A stretch of DNA of 64,000 nucleotides from Magnolia sinica (GCF_029962835.1 NC_080582.1:17554032-17618031), one strand, 5' to 3'. Positions 35,571 through 44,600 are shown, numbered from the stretch's first letter. Made by a program: numbers and translations. Notes: generated by a model not told the origin, from the letters alone.

Positions 35571-35975
35571 GGGGATTTTTATGATACTCTGCCAGAGAAT
35601 GACTCTTGATATGCAGGCACTGAAGAATTGGACACGTGGCATAGCTAACTCGTGTAGAATCGACTAAAATATAAACCCACTTCCAGCAAGCTAGACTGGT
35701 TGGTCAATCGTAACCATGTAGACACTTATTTACTGAAATGGGACCATTGGATTTAAAAATTTTTTTTTTTTTAACCGTCCAATAAATGGCCACCAATCTT
35801 GTGGTCACATAATCTAATTACCATAATTTTTTGGTTGGTGTTGCATCAAAGCTAGAGCCAATAATTTGGACCGTCTAATTTGAAGTAATTTTATATGAGG
35901 TATGCAATTTGGAAGTAACTTCTAAGTGCCCGCGTATCATCCATCACACTATGTCAGAGTATCCAAAATTTCTCC
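35571..35975. mobile_element. TTTGATACTCTG-family MITE (hAT-like), copy 2, perfect 8-bp duplication
   Basis: The left end GGGGATTTTTATGATACTCTG pairs with the complement of the right end (GGAGAAATTTTGGATACTCTG). TTTTGATT occurs directly on both sides (35563-35570 and 35976-35983). 405 bp with no coding capacity. The 8-bp duplication is what the hAT superfamily makes. Confidence 0.85.
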
Positions 35976-35983
35976 TTTTGATT

Positions 35984-36448
35984 ACTTCCATGTCCTGTGG
36001 CGTAGACCCAAACCCAAGATAGAGCAAAATAAAAAATAAAAGTAAAAATAAAAAATAAAAAATAAAAAAGAGAGGACTGGTTTAGTACACCAATGTACCC
36101 CCAGAAGTTGTAGTCTATAGGCCTCTTTTTCGTACATATGTCCGATTCTATGTGATCCGAGCCGTTCATCTAGCCATCCCTACTGTGGATGGCCCAAAAA
36201 TTCATGATCGTATGATCCTATTTCGTTCAATTAATAGACTTTGTGAAATGTGAACTATTAATCCTTTTGGTTTTACTGTGCATTTCTGCTATCATGGTGG
36301 AAGCCATCAGCCAATGGATACTTCATCGTAGGCTCTCTAAATGGATGAACGGTTAGATTCCCAAGCCCATGAACGTTGTGGGGCCCTAACACTACATGTT
36401 ATGCATTCTGCTGGACCATCCATTTATTTCCAATTGTTTGGTTTTGGA
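35984..36448. other. Intergenic DNA with an A-rich tract; no gene
   Basis: 36020-36070 is an (AAAAT)-like A-rich stretch. A GTGGGGCCC fragment at 36379 is probably a foldback remnant. Confidence 0.45.
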
Positions 36449-36457
36449 AACTAGTTC

Positions 36458-36584
36458 GAGATATTTGGGACTGTGGACCCGACCTTTTATCCAGCTGTTT
36501 TTATGAAAGAATACAAGCTTTGTTTTGCAACTTAGACCTGCTCGTACGGACAGCGAATTTGAGGACGAAAATGCCCCTCCTTTC
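36458..36584 (+). repeat. Left terminal inverted repeat of the composite element
   Basis: Contains GACTGTGGACC, CCTTTTATCCAGCTGTTTTT and TTTTGCAACTTAGACCTGC in this order; the same words appear inverted at 41630-41757. Confidence 0.82.
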
Positions 36585-36586
36585 AA

Positions 36587-37088
36587 GGAAACGGATTGGG
36601 TACTCCCCCTGCCACTAGCCAACGGTGGATGGTCGGTGGTCTGTGGGCCCCATCATGATGTATTATTTTCATCCATGCCGTCCATATATTTTTCCACATC
36701 ATTTTATAATATGAGACGGAAAATGTGGTATATCCAAATCTCAAGTGTACCACATTATAGGAAATGGTGTTGAATGAGCGTCAACCATTAGAAGCCTTTG
36801 GGGGGCCCACTGTGATGTTTGTGAGAAATCTTCCCCGTCTAAGTTCATTAACAGGGTCACAAAGACCTAGTTGAAGAGGAAAAACAAATTTCATAATGAT
36901 CCAAAACTTCTATGACCCCTAAAAGGGTTTCAATGGTAGACGGTCAATTCCCCACTGCCTTTTATAGTGTGGTCCACTTGATAGTTAGATCTATCATATT
37001 TTTCGTCTCAAGCCTTAATATGAGCTCGCTAAATATATGAATGGTTTGGATATAACACAGACCTCATGATGGGACCCACAAAAGCAAC
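36587..37088. mobile_element. Foldback element, copy 16
   Basis: The left terminus GGAAACGGATTGGGTACTCC and GGTCGGTGGTCTGTGGGCCC match, inverted, the right end of copy 18 (41270-41390). Centre landmarks are present with the inverted middle (TTCATTAACAGGGTCACAAAG). The right arm ends at GATGGGACCCACAAAAGC without the outer terminus. Confidence 0.78.
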
Positions 37089-37089
37089 A

Positions 37090-37316
37090 CAGTAAAAAAA
37101 AAAAAAAAAAAGACCGGCCGCTGGCTATGACTATCGCTACGGTTATAATCCGTAGCCATAGATAACCGTAATTCAGCGATCGATTGCGGCTCCCGCGATT
37201 CCACTGCAAGTCGCTGTCCCGATCGACGATCAATCGCGGATTCCGCGATTCCACCCCGATCTTTGGCTACGAATTATAACCGTATCCTTATGTACTTTTT
37301 TTTTTTTTTTTTTACA
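37090..37316. repeat. Palindromic segment with CACTA-like subterminal motifs between A and T runs
   Basis: An A-run (37095-37112) is followed by GGCTATGACTATCGCTACGG and CGGTTATAATCCGTAGCC. The right side has GGCTACGAATTATAACCG and a T-run (about 37297-37314), so the unit is roughly inverted. CGCGATTCCAC occurs twice inside. GCTACGG-type words are common in CACTA subterminal regions; no CACTA end is seen. Confidence 0.45.
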
Positions 37317-37358
37317 AGGAGAACTTTTTATCTCTTATATTTTTCTCTAATACATAAT

Positions 37359-37361
<3 letters not shown>

Positions 37362-37436
<75 letters not shown>
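37362..37436. repeat. (TA)n microsatellite
   Basis: About 75 bp of TA repeats. Confidence 0.95.
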
Positions 37437-37474
37437 TATATAAAAATATTTTTCTATCTTTTAATTCATTTCTT

Positions 37475-37645
37475 TGCCTTTTTTTTTATTTTTTATTTTT
37501 TATTTAATGGTTAGCTAGTACACACCCATGTTAGTACACACACTCGATGTTAGCCACCCCCACTAGGGATCAATACCAAGACCTCAAGTGTTGAAATGAG
37601 GTATCTCCACTCAGTCTAGCAATTGAGCTATGGATCTGGGTGTTC
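37475..37645 (-). mobile_element. tRNA-derived SINE, minus strand
   Basis: On the minus strand it reads TCCATAGCTCAATTGCTAGA (A box), GGTCTTGGTATTGATCCC (B box), GTGTGTGTACTAACATGGG, and an A-rich tail (complement of 37475-37505). It belongs to a different family from the GGTCAAGGGTTCGAG copies. Confidence 0.7.
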
Positions 37646-37999
37646 TTTGCCTATTTATTTAACAAGTATATCTCCTAAACTAGAATGATTTACTTAACGT
37701 ACCACAGATGACTTTGGCTCCACTCCTTGAACCACCTCATATTTACTCAGCCACGTTATGCATTGGTCGGACCGAAGTCGAGTTCGAATCATGACAGGAT
37801 TCTGTTTCGGCAGTTGCGCGATTTTGGTCACACCGAGTTTGGGTTCGTTCGGACCGAATTAATTCTCGGTTGAATCGAATGAACTCTACAATTCATCGTT
37901 CGTCATTGGAGCTTTTTATGCACTTTTGGTCGGGAAATTGAGCGGGCATTTCCACCGAAATTGAATTCGTAGTAGGCCTGAATTAAGACCGCACATTTC

Positions 38000-38270
38000 C
38001 ACCAAAATTGAGCGGGCCAAACTAGAAATTGAGTGAGACAAACTAGAAATTGAGCGGGCCAAATTGGAAATGCATGGAAATGACCATGAAGTGAAGCGAA
38101 TTGACCGTCAAATGCGTGGAAATGACCGTGAAGTGAAGGGAATTTACTGTGAAATTCATGGAAATGACCGTGAATCAACACGGAATCGCTGGGAAGACCA
38201 TGAAAGGCATGGAAATGACCGCGAAGTGAAGTGAATTGACCGTCAAATGCATGAAAATGACCGTGAAATG
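38000..38270 (+). repeat. 21/42-bp minisatellite in the composite element, array 1
   Basis: First three GAAATTGAGCGGGCCAAA-type units (38003-38066), then about four 42-bp units starting TGGAAATGACCGTGAAGTGA. Both periods are multiples of 21, so every unit encodes a fixed peptide repeat in each frame, but stops interrupt the plus frame. Confidence 0.8.
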
Positions 38271-38497
38271 AATACCACCTCCATTAGGGATCAATACCAA
38301 GATGAATAAATTCCATCATTGTTGGGAGTATTTGAAATTTTTTTAGGGTGAGAAGTTAGGGTTCTCCGTCTTCGAAATGGTTGTGTGAATAATACAGTAC
38401 CTTGTTTGCTTTTAGTGCTTGTATGTAACGGTTATTTGTTATCTGCAAATGTGATGTGAAGAGTTGATCCAAATTACTTGTCTTCCTTTTTTTTTAG

Positions 38498-38661
38498 CAA
38501 CCAGCCAAGGAAAACGTACCTAAATAAGACTTTAATTTCACTACTAAACTATAGAGGTGTCCCAAAAGAATACTTTATGGATCTTTTGATGAATGCTTTG
38601 AATGATGCTCGAACTGTTCGTTCTAATAAGCACATTGCATTAAGAGATATGTTTTCTACTT
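38498..38661 (+). pseudogene. Captured exon fragment of an RNA-dependent RNA polymerase (RDR3/4/5-like)
   Basis: After a T-rich acceptor-like TTTTTTTTTAG the frame reads PRKTYLNKTLISLL, then GVPKEYFMDLLMNALNDA and SNKHIALR, ending at a TAA (38660-38662). I recognise this as the region of plant gamma-clade RDR proteins where LN(R/K)xLIxLL precedes GVPxEYF. Upstream sequence looks like intron and downstream similarity stops abruptly after IALR, so this is one exon with flanking intron, not a gene. RDR proteins make double-stranded RNA for small-RNA silencing; the fragment lacks the catalytic DxDGD region. Confidence 0.65.
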
Positions 38662-38835
38662 AAGACTTATTAGATGTTAAAAGCGAGTTTAAATGCACAT
38701 GCAACTGCCATAAATTTCTATCATCATAGATTTCTTAAAATTTTAGAACTTCTGTAGAAAAATCCATGGTGCAAACGAGATCTGAAGGGCATTCCTATCA
38801 ATGTTGTTAAAAGTGATCGCATAATCACATAGTGG

Positions 38836-39105
38836 CAAACTGGAAATTGAGCGGGACAAACTGGAAATCAAGCGAGCCAAACTGGAAATTGAGCGGGCCA
38901 AACTGGAAATTGACCAGACCAAACTGGAAATTGAGCGAGACAAACTGAAAATACAGTGGGACAAAGTATAAAGTTCATTTCATCATCCACCAAAATTACA
39001 AAGTATGCTATACATCCACCCATGCACTTCCGGCAAATATGAAATTGAGTGGGGCAAACTAGAAAATCAGTGGGGCAAACATGAAATTGAGCGGGGGAAT
39101 GAGGG
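38836..39105 (+). repeat. 21-bp heptad minisatellite, array 2, and first copy of a 270-320 bp duplication
   Basis: Units of CTGGAAATTGAGCGGGCCAAA repeat about six times to 38960; then a unique stretch (AAGTATAAAGTTCATTTCAT, 38962 on) and three more diverged units follow. The same arrangement recurs at 40395-40665 with over 90% identity by eye, so the block was duplicated after the array formed. Confidence 0.85.
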
Positions 39106-39609
39106 CGAAGAAATCTTTGGTACAGTAAGATCTCCAGTCTTAAGACCGATAATAAAGGCGAAGTATATCTCGATAAACTATAATCGTATCCCCCTGATCT
39201 CAAATACTAGATCACCTTTGTATCTTACAAAAAGAAGGTGAAATAGAGCCCCTATAAATCTAAAGGATGTAACATGCAATAGAAACGAGAAAGGGGATTG
39301 CCTAAACAAATTTAGCCGACTATCGTGCTTCTCCACTCCACACTTCACCTTGTCAAACTACCAGGTTAGTGTACACCTAGATGTTGGGTTGGAGATTACG
39401 ACAAAATATTCGTCTCCTGCAGAGATGAATTGAAAAACATATCAAACATAAAATTCACAAGATAAACATAGTGGACAAAATCAGACATAATTGAAAACTA
39501 TGTATGTATGATCTTATGAATAGGTTTGATAACAAACAAACAAGTTATCCCAATGACCTTGTTATCCATGTTAACATAATGACCATGATGATGTATTATT
39601 AACATCCTT

Positions 39610-40070
39610 ATACATTGGTGATCTAATATTTACAGACAATGATTGTGTTATGGTTGATGAGTTTATAAAAGCTACTTCGTAAAATTGAAATGACAAATAT
39701 AGGTCTTATGGCATATTATCTTGAATCAGGATAAATTAAATAGATGATGTAATTTTTACATTTGAGAACACGTATATTCATGAAACTCTAAAAATCTGTG
39801 AGTTGAAAAATTGTAAATTAGTGTGCATACTCATGGAAATTACGTTGAAATTGAGCAACGACAAGAAAAACAATCTAATAGATCTTAGAGGGCTTCAAGT
39901 TGTCTAAACATCTTGTATATTGTGGAATTACTTAACTACCAAATGAAATTTCTAAGTTAGATTCATCTACAAGCAGGGAAAAAGATTTTGCATCATTTGA
40001 AAAGTATACTTGATCATGATATTTATATGTGTGCTAAAGAGTATAGACTTTTTTTTTGTTCACAAATAGT
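39610..40070 (+). pseudogene. Decayed Copia reverse transcriptase/RNase H fragment
   Basis: Conceptual translation shows GDLIFTDNDCVMVDEFIKA, then NIGLMAYYLE, where Copia elements have their DDLIFTG...MVDEFKK...MGLMAYYLG stretch. Further weak matches continue to about 40070. Many stops and frameshifts. It is older than the Copia elements at 1-7900 and 51184-56056. Confidence 0.65.
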
Positions 40071-40184
40071 GATTAGGTAGGCCAATTTATATAGACAATA
40101 AAAAAGTACGTTAGGCTACTTATTATATGTTTGAAGCGGTTCATTCACATAATTCTTTAAAAAGTAAGATGTGATAACAAACAA

Positions 40185-40340
40185 ACATCGTTGTTAGGCT
40201 CACTATGGTTTCAACGGTGGAAATCATTATCCCCACTATTTCCCGTGGTATGATCCACTTGATCTTTTGATATGCTTCAATTTGGGGCTAAATCGCTTAA
40301 ATTAGATGAAAAAAATGGATGGACAGCGTAGATATACTAC
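40185..40340. mobile_element. Foldback element, copy 17 (right half), joined to the heptad minisatellite
   Basis: TTCAACGGTGGAAATCATTA, TCCCCACTATTTCCCGTGG and AAAATGGATGGACAGCG are right-arm boxes. After GCGTAGATATACTACGGG the 21-bp array starts without a gap. Confidence 0.7.
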
Positions 40341-40670
40341 GGGCCAAACTAGAATTTGATCGGGCCAAATTGGAAATTGAGCGGGCCAAAATGGAAATTG
40401 AGTGGGCCAAATTGAAAATTGAGCGGGCCAAACTAGAAATTAAGCGGGATAAACTAGATATTGAGCGGGCCAAACTGAAAATTGAGCGAGACGAACTGAA
40501 AATACAGTAGGACAAAGTATAAAGTTCATTTCATCATCCACTAAAATTACAAAGTATGCTATACATCCACTCATGCACTTCTGGCAAATATGAAATTGAG
40601 TGGGGCAAACTAGAAAATCAGCAGGACAAATATGAAATTGAGCGAGGGAAACATGAAATCAGCGGGGCAA
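40335..40670 (+). repeat. 21-bp heptad minisatellite, array 3, and second copy of the duplication
   Basis: About eight uninterrupted 21-bp units give an open plus-strand frame (40319-40510) of AKLEIER heptads, which would form a charged helix or coiled coil if expressed. The reverse frame is open too (SISSLAR heptads). The start codon lies in the foldback arm and there is no promoter or longer gene, so I list it as a repeat. Confidence 0.82.
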
Positions 40671-40678
40671 ACTAGAAA

Positions 40679-40875
40679 ATCATTATGCCCACTGTTTCCC
40701 ATGGTATGATCCACTTGATATTTTGATATGCTTCAATTTGGGGCTTAACCCCTTAAATTAGATAGAAAAATGGATGGAAATTGAGCGGGACAAACTGGAA
40801 ATTAAGCGGGCCAAACTGGAAAATCATTATGCCCACTGTTTCCAGTGGTATGATCCACTTGATATTTTGATATGC
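40679..40875. repeat. Composite repeat: foldback right-arm pieces alternating with 21-bp units
   Basis: TCATTATGCCCACTGTTTCC through GGTATGATCCACTTGATATT and TTTGATATGCTTCAATTT appears twice (40679 and 40826), separated by two 21-bp heptad units that follow AAAATGGATGGA directly. The arm piece and the minisatellite have therefore been amplified together. Confidence 0.78.
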
Positions 40876-41390
40876 TTCAATTTTGCCGTCCATCTATTTT
40901 TATATATCATTTTATGATATTATACAAAAAATGAGGTATATCCTAATCTCAATTGGACCACATTACAGGAAACAATGTTTAATGAACATCGACCATTAAA
41001 AACTTTTTGGTGGCCATAAAAGTATTGGATCAAGATGATCTTTGTTTTTAGCCTTCATCTGGGTCTTTATGACGTAATAAACAGATTGGATTTCAGATAA
41101 ACAGTATAGTGTGTCTCAGGAGGATTCAAATGATGGATATCCAATCACTATTGTTTTCCTGTATTTGTATTGTGGTACATCTAAGATTTATATTCCTCTT
41201 ATTTTTAGGATAAAGCCCTGAAATGAACTTTAAAAATGGATCAATGGAATGGATGAAACACATACATCATGGTGGGGCTCACAGAGCACCGACCACCAGC
41301 CATGTACATCATGGTGGGGCCCACAGAGCACCGACCACCAGCCACGGGGCTGGTGTCAGGGGGAGTAGCCAATCTGTTTCCTATACTTGA
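40876..41390. mobile_element. Foldback element, copy 18
   Basis: Starts within the left arm (TGCCGTCCATC), keeps the centre (GACGTAATAAACAGATTGGAT) and the full right arm, and ends GGGGGAGTAGCCAATCTGTTTCC. That end is the complement of the copy 16 terminus. The right arm tip is tandemly duplicated (41264-41345). Confidence 0.78.
41264..41345. repeat. 42-bp tandem duplication of a foldback arm tip
   Basis: ACATCATGGTGGGGCTCACA through CACCAGCCATGT is repeated once with a few changes. It shows how the arm tip can start tandem growth, as in the 12.7 kb minisatellite. Confidence 0.9.
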
Positions 41391-41629
41391 TACATTCTAT
41401 GTGGGCCTAACTAAGTTTAAAATATACCTGTGGTGCGTGCTTTCTTCACTGCACCGACCATTTTCAGAAGAAGACAAAATGCTGATAAGGGGGGCCCACA
41501 AAAGGGTTTTTTTTGGTCTTTTTATTGGTCCGGGGTGAGAAAAGGGGGTGAAAGCAACGGTAGTGAAGCAGCGGTGGAAAGGAAGATGAAAAGCAAACAG
41601 TTGAAAGGGAGAGGAAAAGCCACAATAAT

Positions 41630-41757
41630 GAAAAGGAGGGGTATTTTGGTCCTAGAATTCGGTCTCCTTACGTGCAGGTCTAAGTTGCAAAACAAAGTCT
41701 GTATTGTTTCATAAAAACAGCTGGATAAAAGGTGGGGTCCACAGTCCTAAATTTCTC
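41630..41757 (-). repeat. Right terminal inverted repeat of the composite element
   Basis: Complement of the left repeat at 36458-36584: AGGTCTAAGTTGCAAAAC, AAAAACAGCTGGATAAAAGG, GGTCCACAGTCCTAAATTTC. It ends 33 bp before the TATA box of the peptide gene. Confidence 0.82.
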
Positions 41758-41790
41758 AACAAGCTTTGACCTTGATTTAGCTCTCTTTAA

Positions 41791-41797
41791 TATAAAA
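41791..41797 (+). promoter_or_regulatory. TATA box of the RGF/GLV-like peptide gene
   Basis: TATAAAA in a TTTAATATAAAAACCACC context, about 140 bp upstream of the start codon. The leader that follows is rich in TTCTT and GTTGTT words. Confidence 0.68.
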
Positions 41798-41938
41798 ACC
41801 ACCAACCCTTTTTCTTCTTTCTTCTGTTGCTGTCGTTGTTACAGTAGTTGTTTGTTGTTATTGTAGTTGTGGTTATTGGTACTTCAGCTCTTGCTACCGT
41901 TCTTGTTGCATTTCCAACTGAGCAAATCTGAGCAAAAC

Positions 41939-42769
41939 ATGGTATCTATAAGATTTACAAGTCTAGTACTAGGGCTTTTGTTGACTTTTGTTTCACTAAG
42001 GGACTCCATTGCACAAGCCCACCAAGGTATGCATCTCATCCATCCATCTTCATGCATCTACGGGAGATTATACTTATATGGAAGATTATAGTGATTGTTA
42101 TTTCGTTGTTGGTGGCAACAGTGGCCGCCACTACGGCAAATGGCAATGTGCCCACAGCAGCGGGGGCCGCAGTTACTTCGATTAATCAGGTAAGCTTGTC
42201 ATGTGATTCTTCTTAGCTTGTAATTTTACTAGAGGGAGCTATAATTAGGTGGTTCATGTGGGAAAATATGTGTGGTGATCAGGACTATTTTATGGGCCAC
42301 CACCAATGTGGCCTATATGATCATATCTCCTTGATTTCGGGATATAGTCCGTCTACATCGTGCAGAAATAAATCAATGGTCCTGATTGCCAGACACTAAA
42401 TATCACAATTGCAATAAAAGTGTTTACTTACACACATGTACACAATAGCATCCTTAATTCTAAGTGAATTGAATCAAAGCATTTAATTAGCAGGAGCTTT
42501 TGGACAATGCGGCGACCACGGACGGCGCTAGAAGGCTTAAAGGAAGGAAAATGGTGATGAATGATGATATGATGAAAGAGGGAAATGTGAATGGTGGGCC
42601 ATCAAAGATTACAAGCACAAATATCCATCATGAAAAGAAGGGGAAGCCTAGTGTAGAATGCAAATTGAGTGAAACCAATGTTCTTCCTAAGAAGGTCAGT
42701 GTAGTGGGCCTTGGACCATTCAATGCTGACTATAATGTGCCAAGACCCCACCCACCCAAGAACAACTGA
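41939..42769 (+). CDS. RGF/GLV/CLEL-type (root meristem growth factor) secreted peptide precursor
   Basis: Three exons: 41939-42026, 42122-42189 and 42494-42769; introns are GTATGC...CAACAG (95 bp) and GTAAGC...TAGCAG (304 bp). Joined length is 143 residues. Residues 1-27 form a signal peptide (MVSIRF, a Leu-rich core, IAQA). The middle is variable with a basic RRLKGRK stretch at 65-71, like the RRLR/RRAL sites cut by subtilase SBT6.1 in GLV precursors. The last 13 residues, DYNVPRPHPPKNN, match the RGF/GLV pattern: DY at the start for tyrosine sulfation, HPP near the end and a terminal Asn. Family members are apoplastic signals perceived by RGI/RGFR receptor kinases and act in root meristems and gravitropism. 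Start chosen because it is the first ATG after the TATA box and begins the signal peptide. The frame is intact. CEP or CLE peptides are less likely because of the DY start. Confidence 0.85.
42728..42766 (+). other. Predicted mature RGF/GLV peptide (13 residues)
   Basis: DYNVPRPHPPKNN at residues 131-143, directly before the stop. Asp-Tyr is the tyrosine-sulfation signal, and the prolines are candidates for hydroxylation. Exact trimming is inferred from the family. Confidence 0.75.
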
Positions 42770-43696
42770 AGGAAGAGCTTAAACCCTTCATGGTAGCTTT
42801 TGTATGTCTTCTTTTTGCCTTTCCTTCAAATACATTAAACAGTGAGAGAGTGAGCAATATCATAGGATGTATGTATGTATGCAACTAATTATTACTGATG
42901 TCTAAAGCAATTTTGGTACTGATAGGCTTCATTTTCTTGTTTATGTGGATGAAGTTGGCTCCCCTTTGGCTAATATTCTTAAACCATAGTTTTGAAACTC
43001 ACTGGGTCAAATCAAAACTCGCCCAGGTCGACTTGGAGAGATTCTGAGCCAGGTCGATGGGAAACTCAGTCTTGCGTCTGACTCGGAATGATTCATCGAG
43101 TCGACTCACAGTAACTAGAAACAAGTCACAATGTGAACACTAAAAAAATGTAAATGATGAGGAAAGATTGGAGAACATGATTCCTGCAACAGAAGATATG
43201 AACTTAACCAGGGCATCATGGAATATTTTAATAAGGTTTTGCTAGCATTCCCACCTTCAAGGGGATGTTAGTTGTTAGGTGACAAGTGGACTGTTCAATC
43301 ATTGATCCCAGCCGTTCATTCATTTCCAAAAAACTGGGTACAATGTTTTGTGAGAAATCAAGTTAATCAGGAGATCATAACCCTTTGAATGAGGCCATCT
43401 TATTACAACCTTCTGTTTTTTACTAGCTGTAGATCATACGGTTAAAATCATTCAATCCGCATGATTTTTCACCATGACTTGCTCCTTGTTGTATGAATGA
43501 ATGAATACCCCAAATCAATGATTGGACACTCTGCTTGTCACTTAAAACCTCTTAATGATAGTTATGTTAAATATCTAGTCCCCCACTAATATTTTAAATT
43601 TATAGTTATTCGATGTTGAGAGGCGAGTCAACCTCACCCCTGAACATTGATTTAACTTGAGTTTTAATGTTTTCAAACTATGCTAAAAACTAATAG
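42770..43696. other. 3' flank of the peptide gene and intergenic DNA
   Basis: The likely 3' UTR runs to about 42850 (AATACATTAAAC is the nearest polyadenylation-like word). A GTAT microsatellite lies near 42868 and a GACTCG-rich segment at 43010-43110. No other gene. Confidence 0.5.
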
Positions 43697-44220
43697 AGAA
43701 AAACTTTGATGCTTTTTTGGGTCATTTCTCATGCCTTGGTGGTATACTCACAAGAGTTTCAACATCAGATCACGGGTTTGAGTATCCATTATGGTGTGAG
43801 TGCGTGGGCATGCGTGGGGTGCTAGTGCATGTACCAAAAACAAGGAAAAAAAAAAAAAAAACTTTGATACTCTAACAGAACGTGATGGATGATATATACA
43901 CAGCTACTCAGAAATTGCGTACATCATGACATATATCAGGATCTAAAATCTATGCTCATTTGACTGTTGATTATTTAATTGGGAAACATTTATTAGATGG
44001 TGAAGAATGAAAAGTATCCAAGGGTCTTATTTCACAAATGCGTTCACTCATACATGGAAGGCCTTATGTAAAGCACATATATCGAGGGCTAATATGTATA
44101 GATTTTATGAGTTTGTCATACTCGAACTCGAACCCAGGCTGAGAATTCTGATCCATCAAAATGATTGTGGGGTCCTAGAAATCAGCAAACCTGTGACTGA
44201 GTCCATGGTTTTGTGATCCA
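43697..44220. mobile_element. TTTGATACTCTG-family MITE, copy 3 (partial), interrupted by a SINE
   Basis: ACTTTGATACTCTAACAGAACG followed by GATGATATATACAC at 43861 on is the family left end. The same TTTGATGCT precedes the SINE at 43703. No right terminus was found before 44400, so the 3' limit is a guess. Confidence 0.55.
43714..43857 (+). mobile_element. tRNA-derived SINE, copy 3
   Basis: CTCATGCCTTGGTGGTATACT (A-box region), CAGATCACGGGTTTGAGTAT (B box), GGTGTGAGTGCGTGGGCATG, and a 17-A tail. Flanked by AAAACTTTGATGCT (43700-43713) and AAAACTTTGATACT (43858-43871), 13 of 14 identical. Confidence 0.85.
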
Positions 44221-44479
44221 AGCCATCAATATTTTGGGCCCAACGAATGGTCCTTGCACAAAATTTAAAAACAAAAATAATAAAATTAAATAAATCAATC
44301 CCAATGAGAAAAGTACTGTAACAAATAAAGTTTTAAATAGTCTGAAAATATCTTAATGAGTATTGATGAATTATACGATGATTAATATGAGCCGCATATT
44401 TGCATAGCATACATTCACTTTTTTACCATGACCAGTGTGGCCCACACCAACCTATTTTTTTCATAGGTAATGTTAATGT

Positions 44480-44600
44480 AAAAATTCAGTCCGTCCTTTT
44501 TAGACCTTCGAGTACCTATACAGGAAGAAGACAAATGAGACCCTGACTAGAGCAGGGGACCCTCCGATGCCAAAGTCAGGCTAGAAATTTAGGTATGGTA
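44480..44600 (-). mobile_element. Fragment of a Gypsy LTR, minus strand
   Basis: The complement contains CCTGACTTTGGCATCGGAGG and GGTCCCCTGCT, then GGTACTCGAAGGTCTAAAA. These are the same blocks as near the 3' end of the LTR at 61151-61886, so this is an older relative inserted in reverse. How far it extends toward 45200 is unclear. Confidence 0.65.

Larger units (their letters stand above)
36458..41757. mobile_element. Proposed Mutator-like composite element (Pack-MULE-like), 5.3 kb
   Basis: About 127 bp at the left (36458-36584) and right (41630-41757) ends are inverted copies of each other at roughly 85% identity by eye. Both start GAGA(T)A, like known Mutator ends, and contain GGAC(G/C)AAAAT(G/A)CCCCTCC. 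Flanks AACTAGTTC (36449-36457) and AACAAGCTT (41758-41766) match at 6 of 9. The interior holds foldback elements, a CACTA-like palindrome, a SINE, an RNA-dependent RNA polymerase fragment, a Copia RT fragment and 21/42-bp minisatellites. No transposase was seen. The alternative is an inverted duplication of DNA upstream of the peptide gene. An extra 230 bp lies inside the right repeat only. Confidence 0.55.

Noticed and set aside
37263..37514. Plus-strand ORF rich in Tyr-Ile repeats
   Set aside because: Translation of the TA microsatellite and an adjoining A/T-rich SINE tail.
37903..38181. Minus-strand ORF with HGHFHAF repeats
   Set aside because: Reads the 42-bp minisatellite; open only because the unit is a multiple of 3 and lacks stops on that strand.
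41430..41714. ORF upstream of the peptide gene
   Set aside because: Lies across the extra 230-bp segment and the terminal repeat of the composite element; basic low-complexity translation without family features.
41867..42091. Single-exon reading of the first exon region of the peptide gene as its own ORF
   Set aside because: It runs through a good splice donor (CAAG/GTATGC). The spliced model extends the signal peptide into a precursor ending with the RGF/GLV motif.
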